Below, piece after piece: positions 11,937-23,669 of a stretch of DNA of 50,000 nt; within the stretch, counting starts at the first letter, position 1, and every line of letters begins with the position of its first letter. The notes under the pieces were generated by a model, which was given only the letters and a program-made list of their open reading frames with translations, was not told the DNA's origin and ran no database searches. The position numbers were made by a program, and so were the translations under genes. Origin of the DNA: Bugula neritina (taxonomy: Eukaryota; Bryozoa; Gymnolaemata; Cheilostomatida; Bugulidae); contig OZ037771.1 of the NCBI GenBank assembly GCA_964035545.1, forward strand, positions 2,939,128 to 2,989,127. The letters run 5' to 3'.

Positions 11937-13862
11937 TCATGGACAGGAAACATATTTTCTACAGCATTCTGGGTAAAGAACTCCAGGTGCTCTTTCAACA
12001 GAGAGCACCTTGCAGCCTCTTTGTATCTGTTCTTCTGTAAGGGTTATCACTGTGATACCACATCTATAGAGAAATAAATATACAACCTAAGAGAATAAAT
12101 TAAAGTTACTTTTTATGAAATGACACATAGATAATGGTAATTAATGGTAATTAGCAAGAAAATGTAATAAAATACTAGTGAGGAAATAAAAACTTCCCAT
12201 TCTTATTTATAAAAATCTCATAAACCAAGTTGTTTCAAGAATGTTTTTCTTCTGCTTTCCGCTAACAAAATATTATTAAATCGTTTATATAAGATGCATC
12301 AATATAAAGAATTAAATTTATAAAATTCGGATATAAAAAAGTTGGCTAATATAGATTGTTTGTACTAGTTTTACTAGACACTGTAGCTATTATATTGAGA
12401 CTTTGTTAAAACTTTTAGTGGAAAGTATTTAAATTGTGGATCATTTCAGCGTCTCTCAGCGTCGCGAAACTTTCCGATTCAGATAGTAGATTATGGAGCC
12501 TAAGTTAAATTAAGCTTTCTGAAATTTATAGTATTGTTGAGTTTGGAAAAGCTTTGCCTAGCTGTGTATTAGTCAGATCTTTTGAATTTAATTCAGTAGA
12601 TTGTATTAAATCCTTTTCCCTTTTTAACCAGGAGTTTAGGTTGAATCATGCATGGACGCTAATATGTCACTTGGTAAAGCTGATCGTTGTTTTAAATATA
12701 AAACATTTACAAGTAATTTACAATGGTTAGTAAACTGTAGTCATGGGTTCTATTCCTTGTGCAGGCCATTGGTGGTGTTAGGAAGAGCATCTAGTCATAA
12801 TTGCCATATGGATAAGTTTGTAGCCCGATTTAACAAAAACAAATTGCACCAAGGAATAATAGGGATATGGACTATAGTGACTATAAACTTGTGCGAGTTT
12901 TTTATTTACAAGCTAAAAAGCATTATACATTTAATCTAGCTATTATACCATCTTTATACTTACCCAACGCAGAAAGCTAGTGGCTTGGTGGCCGTGCAGG
13001 TGCATTTCTCACAACTTTCATAATCGTGAATTTCAAAATTTTCTGGGTTGTTTTCGCACTCTAAATTCAATTAATTCAATCAGTTACAATTTCTTTGAAA
13101 TAACATTTTGCTGTCACAAAATGCTTTCAACATAATTATTCTTTATAAAAAAGCATAAAACTGTTTGTTTTTATTTTACGAATAAATATATAAATGTATA
13201 ATAATAGTTTATCGACAAGTTAAGGCAAACATATATCTTATTATATTGTTTATTTATGTCAGTATATATTTTAATATAAATGAAGGTGAACTAAATTTAT
13301 ATGGACTATAGAAACATATTTTATGATGAGTTACGTAAATATGAAAAATATAAAACAAACAATTGATGCAAGTTATTTGTTATATAATATAATAAATTAT
13401 TATGTATCCCAGATATAGTCTTAACATTTTTGTCAATTAAAATGGCAAAAAGTTGAAATTTAATTTTATCACCATTTTTAGAAAACCAACTATTGGGAGC
13501 AGCCGGTGTCTAGGAGTTAGAGCACAGACTTAGTAAACACAAGGTCAGCTGTTTGAATCCCAGTAAAAGCTATTGGTAATATTAGAAAGAGCATTCAGTC
13601 ATAATTGCTCTTTTAGCACAATAGAAAGCAAGTGTTTAGTCTGCCAAAAAAGACTTATTATCTGGGTTTCTCATACAAATAGTAAAGTTACGTAATCGTT
13701 TATATAGTGTATAGCAATAGGATCTTTAAAAAAATCTAAGTTGACTTCATTTTATGAGGCATACATAAAATGCTTACCAGGTTTTCTGCCCATATATGTG
13801 TATGATTCTACACAAAGGCAGGTGACAGCTATTATGACACAGAGCGTCAGGTACTTGGCCAT
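11937..13862 (-). CDS. Small secreted cysteine-rich VWC/SVWC-like protein 4
   Basis: Minus-strand exons 13778..13862, 12964..13060 and 11937..12063 (stop TGA) give 102 residues. The signal peptide MAKYLTLCVI is shared with copies 2 and 3. Exon 2 reads ECENNPENF, then SCEKCTC and FCVG; exon 3 has GCGI, GCK, YPECC and a final SCP, for ten cysteines. It is the most compact of the tandem copies and represents the state without the LINE and foldback insertions of copy 3. Upstream homology with the other copies ends near 14046, which marks an edge of the duplicated block. Confidence 0.85.
12742..12860 (+). repeat. SINE tail fragment in intron 2 of VWC-like 4
   Basis: Contains GGTGTTAGGAAGAGCATCTA followed by GTCATAATTGCC, the same tail as at 8833-8960. 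It is the uninterrupted counterpart of the position where copy 3 received about 800 extra bases. Confidence 0.45.
13493..13675 (+). repeat. tRNA-derived SINE copy in intron 1 of VWC-like 4
   Basis: Head GTGTCTAGGAGTTAGAGCAC, B-box-like GTTTGAATCCC and tail GAAAGAGCATTCAGTC. It is orthologous in position to 10615-10800. Confidence 0.55.
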
Positions 13863-14580
13863 CTTGAAAGTGAGGAGTTATTAATACTATAGAGTGTAAT
13901 ATACTGTGTTATAATAATATGTATCATCAGTTTTATCACACGGCCTTTCACAACACATGTAGGGACTCGCACAACTACAGATACCTCTGCAATATGTGTG
14001 TGTGTGTGTGAAAAGACAGCTTTAGCTCAAAGTCCTGTTGATAAAAGTTTGATGGGTATACATGTACATTTGCATGTTACTTGACATTATAATAACAGAG
14101 ATGTTTAGTTTTGATTATTAACACATGATGCAAAACTTCTTGCCATAAAATCTCCAATGCTGTCTATACCAGTAACCACAATATACACTAGTAATTGATA
14201 TAAACTTCTTTCACACAGTGTATATTTCAAAGTATAAATTTTTTATGTTTTTGAGAACTAGCACCCCTTTAGGCAGTTAGAAAAGGAAGGAGTGTAAAAA
14301 TTACAAACAAATATAATATTCATGTATTTAATGGAATATATGCGTAAAAATTATTTTGTAAGAAAATAGTGAATGAAAAATATATAAACATAATTTACTT
14401 TGAACTTTTGAAAAAGTTGACGCATGCACAGTTAAAAGTTTTTCATTAATTTATTTAATCCCAGCTGGCCAACAAAATGGAAACGATAAGAATTTTTAAC
14501 TGATATTATTATTTCATTTTTGTCTCGCTCATCTTTATAATCAGTGTTAACAGTTTCTAGACTAAGCTCTATATTTTTGA
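13863..14580. other. Spacer between VWC-like 4 and galactosyltransferase A
   Basis: The first 180 bases match the region upstream of the other VWC-like genes; the rest is unique AT-rich sequence that includes the 3' flank of gene A. No coding exon was recognised. Confidence 0.5.
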
Positions 14581-17500
14581 CTAATTAGAGCACCAGGCCC
14601 ATGTAAGGGAATTGCATGATAAGCACCACAGTCTAAAGAAGTCTTCAATAGATTGAGTGTGATAAAATACATATGGCTTGCTCTTCCAGTATTGTGACTG
14701 CTTTGCTAGTTTTAAAAAAGTGTTACCGTAGAACTTGTTGAAGGGATATTTTCTAACCGCATCAACTCTGTCAGCCACTATTCCAACATAAACATCATCT
14801 GAATAGAAATAAACATAGAAAGGTTAGCCACTCATTCAATCTGTAGAAATAAAATCAAAGTGTTGCAACCATCAAAATATTAAACTGTGTTCAAGTGACA
14901 TTGATACAGTGGCTAAAGTTTAGCCCTTAAGAATTTGAGTTTCATTAGAGATTTCCGAGTCAAACACTAGTTGAAAAACTAATAATAAGAAACCAGATGA
15001 ATACAGCGTAAAATTCAAACTAAATAAACAATAATATATTGTTATATTTTTCAGATTTGTAGGTGGGTATTTGTGTATGATCCAATTAGTACATTGTAGA
15101 TCACAGTTACGTAATCAACTCCAAATGATTATAGAGTGAGAATAATAATGAGGTGTATTTTTTATACAAGATATAATAGTCAGAAACTTCACATCAGTCA
15201 GAAAGCTAATACAATTATCTACATAAGTCTTTACTGTCAGCCTAGCTGGTCCTTTCTGACGCGGGAGAATCTTTTCCCTCGTGGTCGAAGGCTGGCCTTC
15301 ATTCTGATTAGAGAATTGGGGACCGGTCACATCATCAACCACGTGGTTGCCGTATGACAAACAGGGAAATATTATAGAGGAGCCATGACTAGTCATCGCC
15401 CGCGATATATTATATATATTGGCAAAGAAAGGGGGAAATAATTCTCCCCCCTTCTAGGGTCTATGAGCCATTACAATATTATTAAGGTTTCCATGCATGA
15501 CGACTTATATTTATAGTCTCATAATCAATTAGTTGAAACCTAAGTGTTTCCACTGAATCAATATATTATTATAGTTACCATGACAACGTTTATTTAGGAT
15601 CTCATGAGCCAGTCTAGTTGAAAATAAAGTGTTTATACTAAAACAACCCTAAACTGCTCTCTACATATAGTATAGTATACTGTAGGTGTAACAACATCAA
15701 ATTGCCAGATTAGTGTACATAATAAATCAGATATAGAATGTCACAAAAGCATAGCATTCAGGAGTTTTAGTTTATTCTATGTAATTTGTATCTTTGTAGT
15801 TACTGATTCTTATTTCTTTCAAATAAACTCATGCTTTAAAAGACATAGTTCCTTCTATTTTGGGTAATATAGTTATAGCAAGTTTAAATAATATCATTTA
15901 TATTTTAGTTTCAAGCTCTTTTAGTGCCACTAAAATATAGAACCAGTCAATTGTTTCATTCAAAGTTTTAGGCACGTTTTCATTAAAAAACTTGAAATTT
16001 CTGAATGTAACTTAAGGTTTAAAAGCTTACCTGTAAAAATATAAGGAGTGGTAAAAGACAGATTGTATATTTCCTTTGCTAATCTGGGAGACAGAAAGTA
16101 TGTCAACCCTTGTAACCACATGGGGAAGGTGTCATATTTATACTCTTTCCTGGACAAGTACCACTTTGAGGCTGGATCTCGTTGAGGCAGACCCCTGTCT
16201 CCTATATTCCCTGCAACAGCAGAAGTTAAGGAAATTACTTACTACATAATATGCAGAAAAGCTAGACTCATCCTCACACTGCATGCAGTGTAAAGAATGT
16301 TAGTTTTATGACTTTGAGAGCCACATTAATGTAGGCTGTAGGAAGTATTTGATGTGGCATCTGAAATTGAAGTGTCGAAATAGTTAAATCAGAAAGAGGT
16401 TAACTGACATATAGAATGAGTGGGTAGGGCACCCAGTATAATAAATGACTGGAATGTAAAGATCATGTTAAAGTGATAATTTTATTAGCTGTTGTTGATA
16501 AGAAGTTAACTACCATTTATACGTTTTACACATCTGTTGTGCATATTTCTTTGTGCATACATATGATCTAAAACTTTTGCCAGTTTGATGTATAAGAGGA
16601 AGATAGAATTTTATGACTAGCCTACAAGAAAAGCATTCTTATCGATCTTCGCATGTAAAATTCACGTTTAATTATAGATACATTACGTTTAATTATAGAT
16701 ACATTACGTTTAATTATGGAGACATTACGGAGACAGAAATAGAGGTTTATGATCACTAGAGATAACTCAAGTGTAATTTTATACCTGCAATAAAATAGGA
16801 GCTGAGTTTAAAGGAGTCTCCAAGTGTGTCTGTAAAATTTTTAAAGAAGGAAGAGAAAGCTTGTAAGTTGAATATGACATCATCATCTACTTTCACAACC
16901 AGTTTAGCCTTAGGACATCCTTTATAGCTTGAGATCCATCTTTAAAAATATATACTGTGTTAAAGTATTTACATTGTGTGACATAGACACATAAACACTC
17001 CCTCCTCAAACATTTATATATGGTTGAAAATATAATATTTATGCTGTACTTACTTCATATTATATATAGCTTTGTAGGTGTTGTTACGGTAAGTATCCAT
17101 AAAGTTCACTTGCACCAAATCTCTGTACATTTCTTGTTCATAATTTATTAGAGTCTGTTCACTAGAGTTGTTTGGAAGACCCAAAATAAATATCAGTTTA
17201 GACTGATATCCTTTTGGTAAATACTTCTCCAATATTCTAGGGTTTGCCCAGGTATTTCTTAAAGCAGATCTCCTTTGAAAGTTCTAAATAGGAAAGCACA
17301 TTATGGTTATCTACATAACAAAAGTTAGAGTCTTACTATGTATGATTCTACAAGAATTTCTTGTGTTATAGAAGGAAGTTGATTATAATATATAATACTA
17401 TATTAAATAATATATAAACTTGTTTAAAATAATTTTATGAAGTAACAGTGCACAAACCTAATGCAAAAGTCTCATAAAAAGACATTCAGCAAACTTATGA

Positions 17501-18338
17501 AGAAATCACAGAAACCAGTTAATTGGCTACTCACTATAGTAGTTACCAGTTAATTGGCTACTCACTATAGAAGGTACCAGTTAATTGGCTACTCACTATA
17601 GTAGGTACCAGCTAATTGGCTACTCACTATAGTAGGTACCTGTTGATTGGCTACTCCCTAGAAGACATACTAGCTGAATAACTTATTCTCTAAGGTTTTC
17701 AAATACATGCAAGACAAAAGAGACCTTAACTCAACTTGAGAAATGAACTTACATGAGAAACAGCATTAAACATCAATTAAATATACAACAAAAGTGAAAC
17801 ATAATGATTACCTGAGTGGCACTGTGTGCTGTGACTAATATAGTGTCATTTTCTTTACAAGGTTCTGGCTGTGAGATGAATGTAAAGTTGTGGGGGTTCA
17901 CTGTGACGTCCCCGTACTCCTTCTTATAGGGAATTGTAATAGGAGCAGGAGGATCTTTTGGTTCTATTTCTAAACTTTCATGCATTGCGTTTTTAGGTGA
18001 GACAATTGCACTTTCTGGCTTTTTCAATAGATTATGATTTGGTTGATGCACAGTTACATTGTGTTCAAATTTTGATAATTGATTATAAGATCCATGTAAA
18101 TTTTCTTTGTCCTTAGGCTTCTGCACTTGAACATTGTTTTGCTGTTTAATGTGAACTTCTGCATAAACTGTAGTGGCGTATATAAACAATATATACCTAT
18201 AATAATAACAACACTATTGTATAGTAAAGGCACAGTATATACATATAATATAACACTACAGTTAGATGTAGTATAAAGCTCTCAGTCAGCCTGCATTATA
18301 TTAGAAATAAAATTACCAGCATACCTAAAGAATAACAT
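14581..18338 (-). CDS. Beta-1,3-galactosyltransferase-like enzyme A (GT31 family)
   Basis: Minus-strand exons 18325..18338, 17812..18196, 17054..17283, 16785..16939, 16031..16210 and 14581..14798 (stop TAG) join in frame to 393 residues. The first coding exon is only 14 nt (MLFF plus two bases) and completes a short N-terminal hydrophobic anchor (RYILFIYATTVYA), as in type II Golgi enzymes. GT31 motifs follow in order: RRSALRNTW at about 137-145, FILGLP at 165-170, YRDLVQVNFMDTY, VKVDDD with the DDD at 228-230 (metal and sugar-nucleotide binding), FPMWLQGLTYFLS and DDVYVG at about 322. The usual E-D-V-Y-V-G motif has D for E. The C-terminus is cysteine-rich (WCLSC, WCSN). The stem is 46 residues longer than in copies B-D. 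Likely function is transfer of Gal, GlcNAc or GalNAc in a beta-1,3 linkage; the donor cannot be told from sequence. Confidence 0.88.
14960..15640. repeat. Extra sequence in intron 5 of gene A
   Basis: Intron 5 of gene A is about 1.2 kb, longer than the introns at the same position in C and D (roughly 0.6 kb). The added part is less AT-rich around 15240-15360 and overlaps open frames on both strands without family signatures. It may be an unclassified insertion; limits are approximate. Confidence 0.3.
17514..17662. repeat. 31-bp minisatellite in intron 2 of gene A
   Basis: About five tandem units on the complement of GTAGCCAATTAACTGGTACC plus CTACTATAGTGA. The same array sits in intron 2 of B, C and D, in the same orientation relative to the gene. 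Confidence 0.85.
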
Positions 18339-18507
18339 GACGTAACTCTGTTTCCTTTTCCATACAGTCACACTAATGTGCGTCAGTTTTGTTACATGCA
18401 GTTGCAGATTGCAGGCTGTTTTGGACCTTAAAATTTAAAATAATTATATTGACTTGCTTCCTAAAAAGTGAACTTACATAATTTGGTTTTTATTCTGAAC
18501 ACATCAC

Positions 18508-18510
<3 letters not shown>

Positions 18511-18557
<47 letters not shown>
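18511..18557. repeat. (AT)n tract left of the palindrome
   Basis: A pure AT dinucleotide run of about 47 bases. It precedes the left palindrome arm by about 65 bases. Confidence 0.95.
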
Positions 18558-18560
<3 letters not shown>

Positions 18561-18655
18561 AAATGAGTGTTTATAAAACGTTACTAGAGTGCTCTATAGA
18601 AATAAATCCAGAGCGTAAACATTAGAAGAAATAAAATGAGATTTGATTAATATAA

Positions 18656-18718
18656 TGGCATTTATTACTAGTAGTTTCGTACACAAGAACAATGTGCACT
18701 CGTCAGATAAATTAGCCA
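18656..18718 (-). ncRNA. Hammerhead ribozyme motif, left arm (type I)
   Basis: This is the mirror copy of the motif at 19198-19260, read on the minus strand. Core CTGACGA, a 7-bp helix II and GAAA are all present, with the predicted cleavage site just after position 18666 on the minus strand. Because the arms are identical, both copies stand or fall together. Confidence 0.72.
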
Positions 18719-19197
18719 CTATGGTTGCTTACAACTATAAATAATGTAATATGTAAATATACACAGATTAAAGCTAGAAGATCAAAATATAACAAAAAGG
18801 TAGCATTGTAATTAATTGGCTATGTTACAGCATTCTTGAGTAGAAATTTACTACTATGTCTGCATATGGATAAAAAGTCATAGCGCTTATTGAGGGAAGA
18901 CAACTGTGGCTTATAAAGAATGAAAAATTTTTCCCATGAGCATAGCAACAACAACACTAAAATCTGTCAGCTATGCTCATGGGAAAAATTTTTCATTCTT
19001 TATAAGCCACAGTTGTCTTCCCTCAATAAGCGCTATGACTTTTTATCCATATGCAGACATAGTAGTAAATTTCTACTCAAGAATGCTGTAACATAGCCAA
19101 TTAATTACAATGCTACCTTTTTGTTATATTTTGATCTTCTAGCTTTAATCTGTGTATATTTACATATTACATTATTTATAGTTGTAAGCAACCATAG

Positions 19198-19260
19198 TGG
19201 CTAATTTATCTGACGAGTGCACATTGTTCTTGTGTACGAAACTACTAGTAATAAATGCCA
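19198..19260 (+). ncRNA. Hammerhead ribozyme motif, right arm (type I)
   Basis: All conserved parts are readable in order. Helix I 5' strand is ATTTAT (19204-19209), the core CTGACGA (19210-19216), helix II GTGCACA (19217-19223) pairing with TGTGTAC (19231-19237) across the loop TTGTTCT, then GAAA (19238-19241). Helix III is a 3-bp stem (ACT with AGT, loop ACT), followed by the cleavage nucleotide A at 19250 and helix I 3' strand ATAAAT (19251-19256). Helix I extends past a TA bulge with TGGC (19198-19201) and GCCA (19257-19260). A very short helix III is typical of hammerheads in Penelope-like elements and animal retrozymes. Cleavage activity is predicted, not shown. Confidence 0.75.
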
Positions 19261-19288
19261 TTATATTAATCAAATCTCATTTTATTTC

Positions 19289-19391
<103 letters not shown>

Positions 19392-20194
19392 TAGCGGCTG
19401 TTTATAAGTTTTGGTGTTGATGGTAATTAATTGGAGCCGTAAGTCTCGACTGATGCCATAATTATGAAAACTATAATAGTAATGTATAAAACAACATGTT
19501 GGTAAAAATATGCAAAGATGTACTATAATAAGTCACCAAGTTATTGTCAAACAATTAAGATTTTATATTATATTAAAATTCAAAGATATTAGTAGTTATT
19601 AAGAATAACTGTATTACCTGATTGGCTCTACTAGTTCTATAAAACGGCTGCACTAGTCATGGCTCTAGCACTTGACCTACCATGGCTAGGCCAAAGACAA
19701 AGCATGATGTGCAGCTTACAAGTATTTATATGGCTGGTTAAAAACTGATTAGTTTACAAGATGTGTTGGCTAACATAACATAGTTCAAAACAGGTGCTGA
19801 CGCTATGGAAAACAAATATGGCTAAAATTTAATGAGAATAAGGCTGACAAGTTGAGTATAAGTAGTTTATTGGTGCATTTTCAATACTTGGGTTTCTATT
19901 TATTTGCACCAACAGGATGTGTTACAAAAGGGCCATGCTGCCTGCTGGCCGTTACATATAGTACTCATTTACTAAATTCAGTAAACGTTTCTTTATTTTG
20001 ATTCATTTTATAAATTGTAAACTGTAAAGGACTGATACACAGTTATTAAGGTATGTAACTTATTCAAGTGTATTTCGAACTTTACATTCAAGTACACTGC
20101 AGCTAAAAGTGGCTGCAATTAGCTGCATTTAAACTTTGAGTTTACACACCACCTCTATATTCTAGTATAATATATTAATACAATAATATGTTAC

Positions 20195-20288
20195 CTTGAA
20201 GGTGTGAAGTGTAGTTTTAGGTTGATTATAAATAATATACTGAGTAGACAGAGAAACCACATCTGTTGTCAGTCTGAGATCTAGAATT
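20195..20288 (-). promoter_or_regulatory. Conserved upstream block of gene A (5' UTR exon or promoter)
   Basis: A 94-base block on minus, starting AATTCTAGATCTCAGACTG and ending CCTTCAAG followed by GTAAC, recurs upstream of all five transferase genes (29645, 36929, 43054 and 48465 on plus). Its 3' edge looks like a splice donor. With a 14-nt first coding exon downstream, a non-coding first exon is plausible; a core promoter element is the alternative. Confidence 0.5.
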
Positions 20289-20741
20289 ACTTTGAATTCT
20301 CACAATTTCATATAATTATCAGTGTTTTACCCTCATTACATCACAACATATAAGACATTAATAGATAGTTACCAGCAGAATTGAACATGTCTTTGTTTGG
20401 TAGCTCCTATTGCAAGTCCAGTGTAACTATAACTACTTGTAAACCTGATAACTGGTGCTGCAACACAACTAGTGTTGGCTTGCATCCAACTAATAAAACT
20501 CATGTAAACTTTTGAATGATAATATCTATTGACGTAGAGCAACAAATGATTTATAATAACAAGAATTAATAGACTACCTGCTATTGGAACTTCTTTGCCA
20601 GCATCTGCCATTTAGTACTCTAAGGCAAACCTAAATAACTCTGTTTTGTTTGGTGTAAAGATAATAATAGCGTGCAGGTCTAACAAAACATGCAACACAT
20701 ATATATATATAACCTTTGGTTAACTTATGAATAATCAAACT

Positions 20742-20742
<1 letters not shown>

Positions 20743-20790
<48 letters not shown>
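20743..20790. repeat. (TA)n tract
   Basis: A dinucleotide run of about 48 bases, followed by a short TTTA repeat, about 190 bases beyond the 3' end of TGF-beta-like ligand 1. Confidence 0.9.
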
Positions 20791-20795
<5 letters not shown>

Positions 20796-20980
20796 TTATT
20801 TATTGTACTTGTACAAATAAAACAGCCGAAGAATTCATTGCATTTAAGCTGTATATATTTATATAACAGGTAAAACTGTCAAATATAATAATACAAATAA
20901 GAAGAAGAGATATTGCCGAAGTTAAATGAACTGAACATATAACATTTTTTCACTTGAGAAGCAAAGCATGCAGTGAATGA

Positions 20981-22501
20981 TTACACACATTTGCAAGCCC
21001 TTATAGCGTTAGCAGTTTTAGTGGCGAGGTCTGCGCTGTTGAACGGGTAGTACAAGATTTTCACGGGTGTTTCTTCTTTTTCATCAGAAACGCAGCAGGT
21101 ACTTTGGCCTGACCTGCCCATACTTTGCATCATATCGTGTATAGCCATGCTGTTTGTAGGCATGTTACTCCTTTGAGCAGGAGAGAGGTTGGCACACGAC
21201 CCAGAGCAGTAGTTAGCTCTGTAAGATCTCGGAAAAGCAACCCAATCATAATTGATGGTGTCAAAGTTTATGATGAGGTCGTGTACGCAGCATCCTGTAC
21301 AGGAAGTGCTTCTTTTGACACGGTCTCGTTTGTCGAAGGTAAGGAAAGGTATGTTATGCTTGGTGATGGTTTGAGGAAATATCTGATAGTCACAGTTTAA
21401 GCACTGTAGGAAAAAGTTTAAAGTTAAATTTTTGGATGAAAGTGGGTTGAGTATGTCATTGGAAATGATTCTGTTGTGCCATCCCATGAGTTGCTTGGGA
21501 ATGTTGAACGTATCCAGAGGTCTTGCTGATATGCTGCCATCTTTTTCTCGTGTGAGGAGAAGCAACTGCAGTAGCATGTTTTTATGCTCATCAGAATGCA
21601 TAGAGATGTTAGAAGGATAAATGTGGTAGTGAAACTTCATCTCCATATTAGCAAGCTCATCGTCTGCTTCCACTATAAACTGGATAACTTCATCGTATCC
21701 TTCACCCCGAGCTGTAAGCAAAACAGAAACTTGTATAAATATTTAGTGTTAATTAAAAAGGTGTACTGATCAATGCAATTACAATTTTATAAGATACATG
21801 GCTAGGGGTGCAGGTCGGTTCATACACATTTGATTGGTAGTTTTGGTACACATCAATATAAATTAATTAAAATACAAATTTTTTGATATTTCTTAATTAT
21901 TTGATATATGGGTTTTGCATATTTCATAATAATTAATAAATAAGAGATTAATATAAAACATTGATCAAAATCAAACAGAAATAGTATCTAAGTTCCAATA
22001 GTTATATGAAAGTGAATATTATGTAATTGTATTATAATAGATTAGTATAAAACATTGATCAATAGATGACATTGGAGGTGTGAAAGATATAATATGATGA
22101 AATGCAATAAATAAGTAAAGTAGTATGGTTAAACTTTAAAGCGGTTATCCATTAGATTAATTTATTAATCATTTTGTGTATGGAAAGACTGTAACCCATA
22201 GCTAGTGCTAGCACTCGATAATTTTTGATATTGCGTTATATAATGTAATTACTAAGTATTGCATGGCCAATAATTTAAATGAATAATCAAAACAGTTACG
22301 CAAATGAATATGTATATATTAAAATAATATATTATTAAACGTGCAATCAGATTTTATTGCACACTAAAAGTTATAGTCACCTTTTTTAGCTAGAACTACC
22401 TTTGTATCGTTTCCCGCCATAAAATGCTCTTTTTCAGCTGCAGCCATTGCGTAAAGAAAAAGCATCAATTTACAAACTAGTCTACGCATAATGAATTTCA
22501 T
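20981..22501 (-). CDS. TGF-beta superfamily ligand 1 (activin/TGF-beta-like)
   Basis: Two minus-strand exons, 22381..22501 and 20981..21711, splice in phase 1 to a 283-residue precursor. Residues 1-22 or so are a signal peptide, followed by EHFM, which recurs in the other two ligands. The propeptide is short (about 150 residues) and has conserved GWH and CLNC motifs. A furin site RVKR lies at 171-174. The mature part is 109 residues with nine cysteines: C-T-G-C-C, the knot C-S-G-S-C, CC and the terminal C-K-C-V. A nine-cysteine mature domain with a CC pair is the activin/TGF-beta/myostatin pattern. The first cysteine spacing (two residues before CC) is shorter than the six or seven usual in that group. 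It should act as a secreted disulfide-linked dimer signalling through serine/threonine kinase receptors. Gene A lies downstream on the same strand. Confidence 0.9.
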
Positions 22502-22540
22502 TTTGCTTTTACATTGTGAAGCTTATTGCTCCAAAGTCGT

Positions 22541-22550
22541 CTTTTATATA
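22541..22550 (-). promoter_or_regulatory. Candidate TATA box of TGF-beta-like ligand 1
   Basis: The minus strand reads TATATAAAAG about 40 bases upstream of the ATG at 22501. Spacing allows a very short 5' UTR; otherwise translation may begin at the in-frame ATG at 22489. Confidence 0.5.
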
Positions 22551-23669
22551 TGATCATCATAAACACTACAGCATTGTGCGCAATACAACACATTTACTAT
22601 AATATAAATAACGCAAATTTAATCTATACAAACGTTGTTCATTTGAAAGCAGATAAAATAGAGATATTAATGCTAAACTTGGCTTAGCAAGGATAATTTC
22701 CTTGAGTGACTCTAGAAAACAATATTACAAACATAAGTCAGTAGTGAACAGCATCCATATTAATAGATATTTGAAGATTTAATCTTAAAGTTTAAAATTT
22801 GTGCAGTAATTATTTCACAGACATGTTTGCGTCTGCAGTAAAGTGAAAAATTATCTTTTGAGTGATTAGTTACGCCGGCCAAATCCCCTTTTCAAATTAG
22901 AAGATAAATATCATAAATATAACGCTGACTATCCAGATTAGCTTAGCTTAGGTTTACATAACAGTGAGGTAGCTAAGCAGCTTACAGATAATTTACTCAA
23001 ATAAATAGCTACCAGACAAACTAATTATCATGTTCGAGTTTGGGAACAAACTACTAAGCCGGGCTGCCCTAGTTTTCTTAATTCAGTATTCAGAGACCGA
23101 TTTAAATTGAATGACAGCAGCTGGAATTGTGCTTCCTTGTCCTATAAATGACTTTTTTAATAGAACAACAAAGAAAGTGCAGGTAGCAGATTTAAAATAA
23201 GCCAAAAAGGCTTGCAACCGAACATTAATTGAATAAATTAAATAAAAATTTGCATTGCTTGCATTTCACAGTTTTAAGGCTGACTATATATAATTTTAAA
23301 GCTAGTATAGTTCTACTTATGAGAAACCTCAACTGTCGTACAAAATTTTTTCTGAATGCATGGTTGTATTATTTCAGTACCACTATTTATTTAACATTTT
23401 TAAAATAAACAGCAAAACATTAATTTTTATTATTTTTTAAAATTTAGAAATACTTTTCTCCAAGGTGAACCAAAAGTGTATAATCTCAATATAAATTTGA
23501 AACAGCAATAAGTTAATGTAGTATTAGACAGAATAATATAGAATAACAAGTTATAATATAGAAGATTACAATGAAGCTATTACTAGCGCAATACTAAAGA
23601 GGTAAAATATTGATTGTATGAGTAGCTGAATACAAATGTAAACAAATGTTTGGAGCTGCAATGGCGCTG
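22551..23669. other. Intergenic spacer between ligands 1 and 2
   Basis: About 1.1 kb of AT-rich unique sequence that includes the 3' flank of ligand 2 and the 5' flank of ligand 1. No coding exon, array or element was recognised. Confidence 0.5.

Noticed and set aside
15115-15396. Overlapping open frames on both strands inside intron 5 of gene A
   Set aside because: Neither has a family signature; the patch looks like an insertion with locally higher GC.
20369-20611. 80-codon minus-strand open frame starting MADAGKEVP
   Set aside because: It lies in the upstream flank of gene A. Homologous flanks of D and E (near 42880 and 48290) do not keep the frame.
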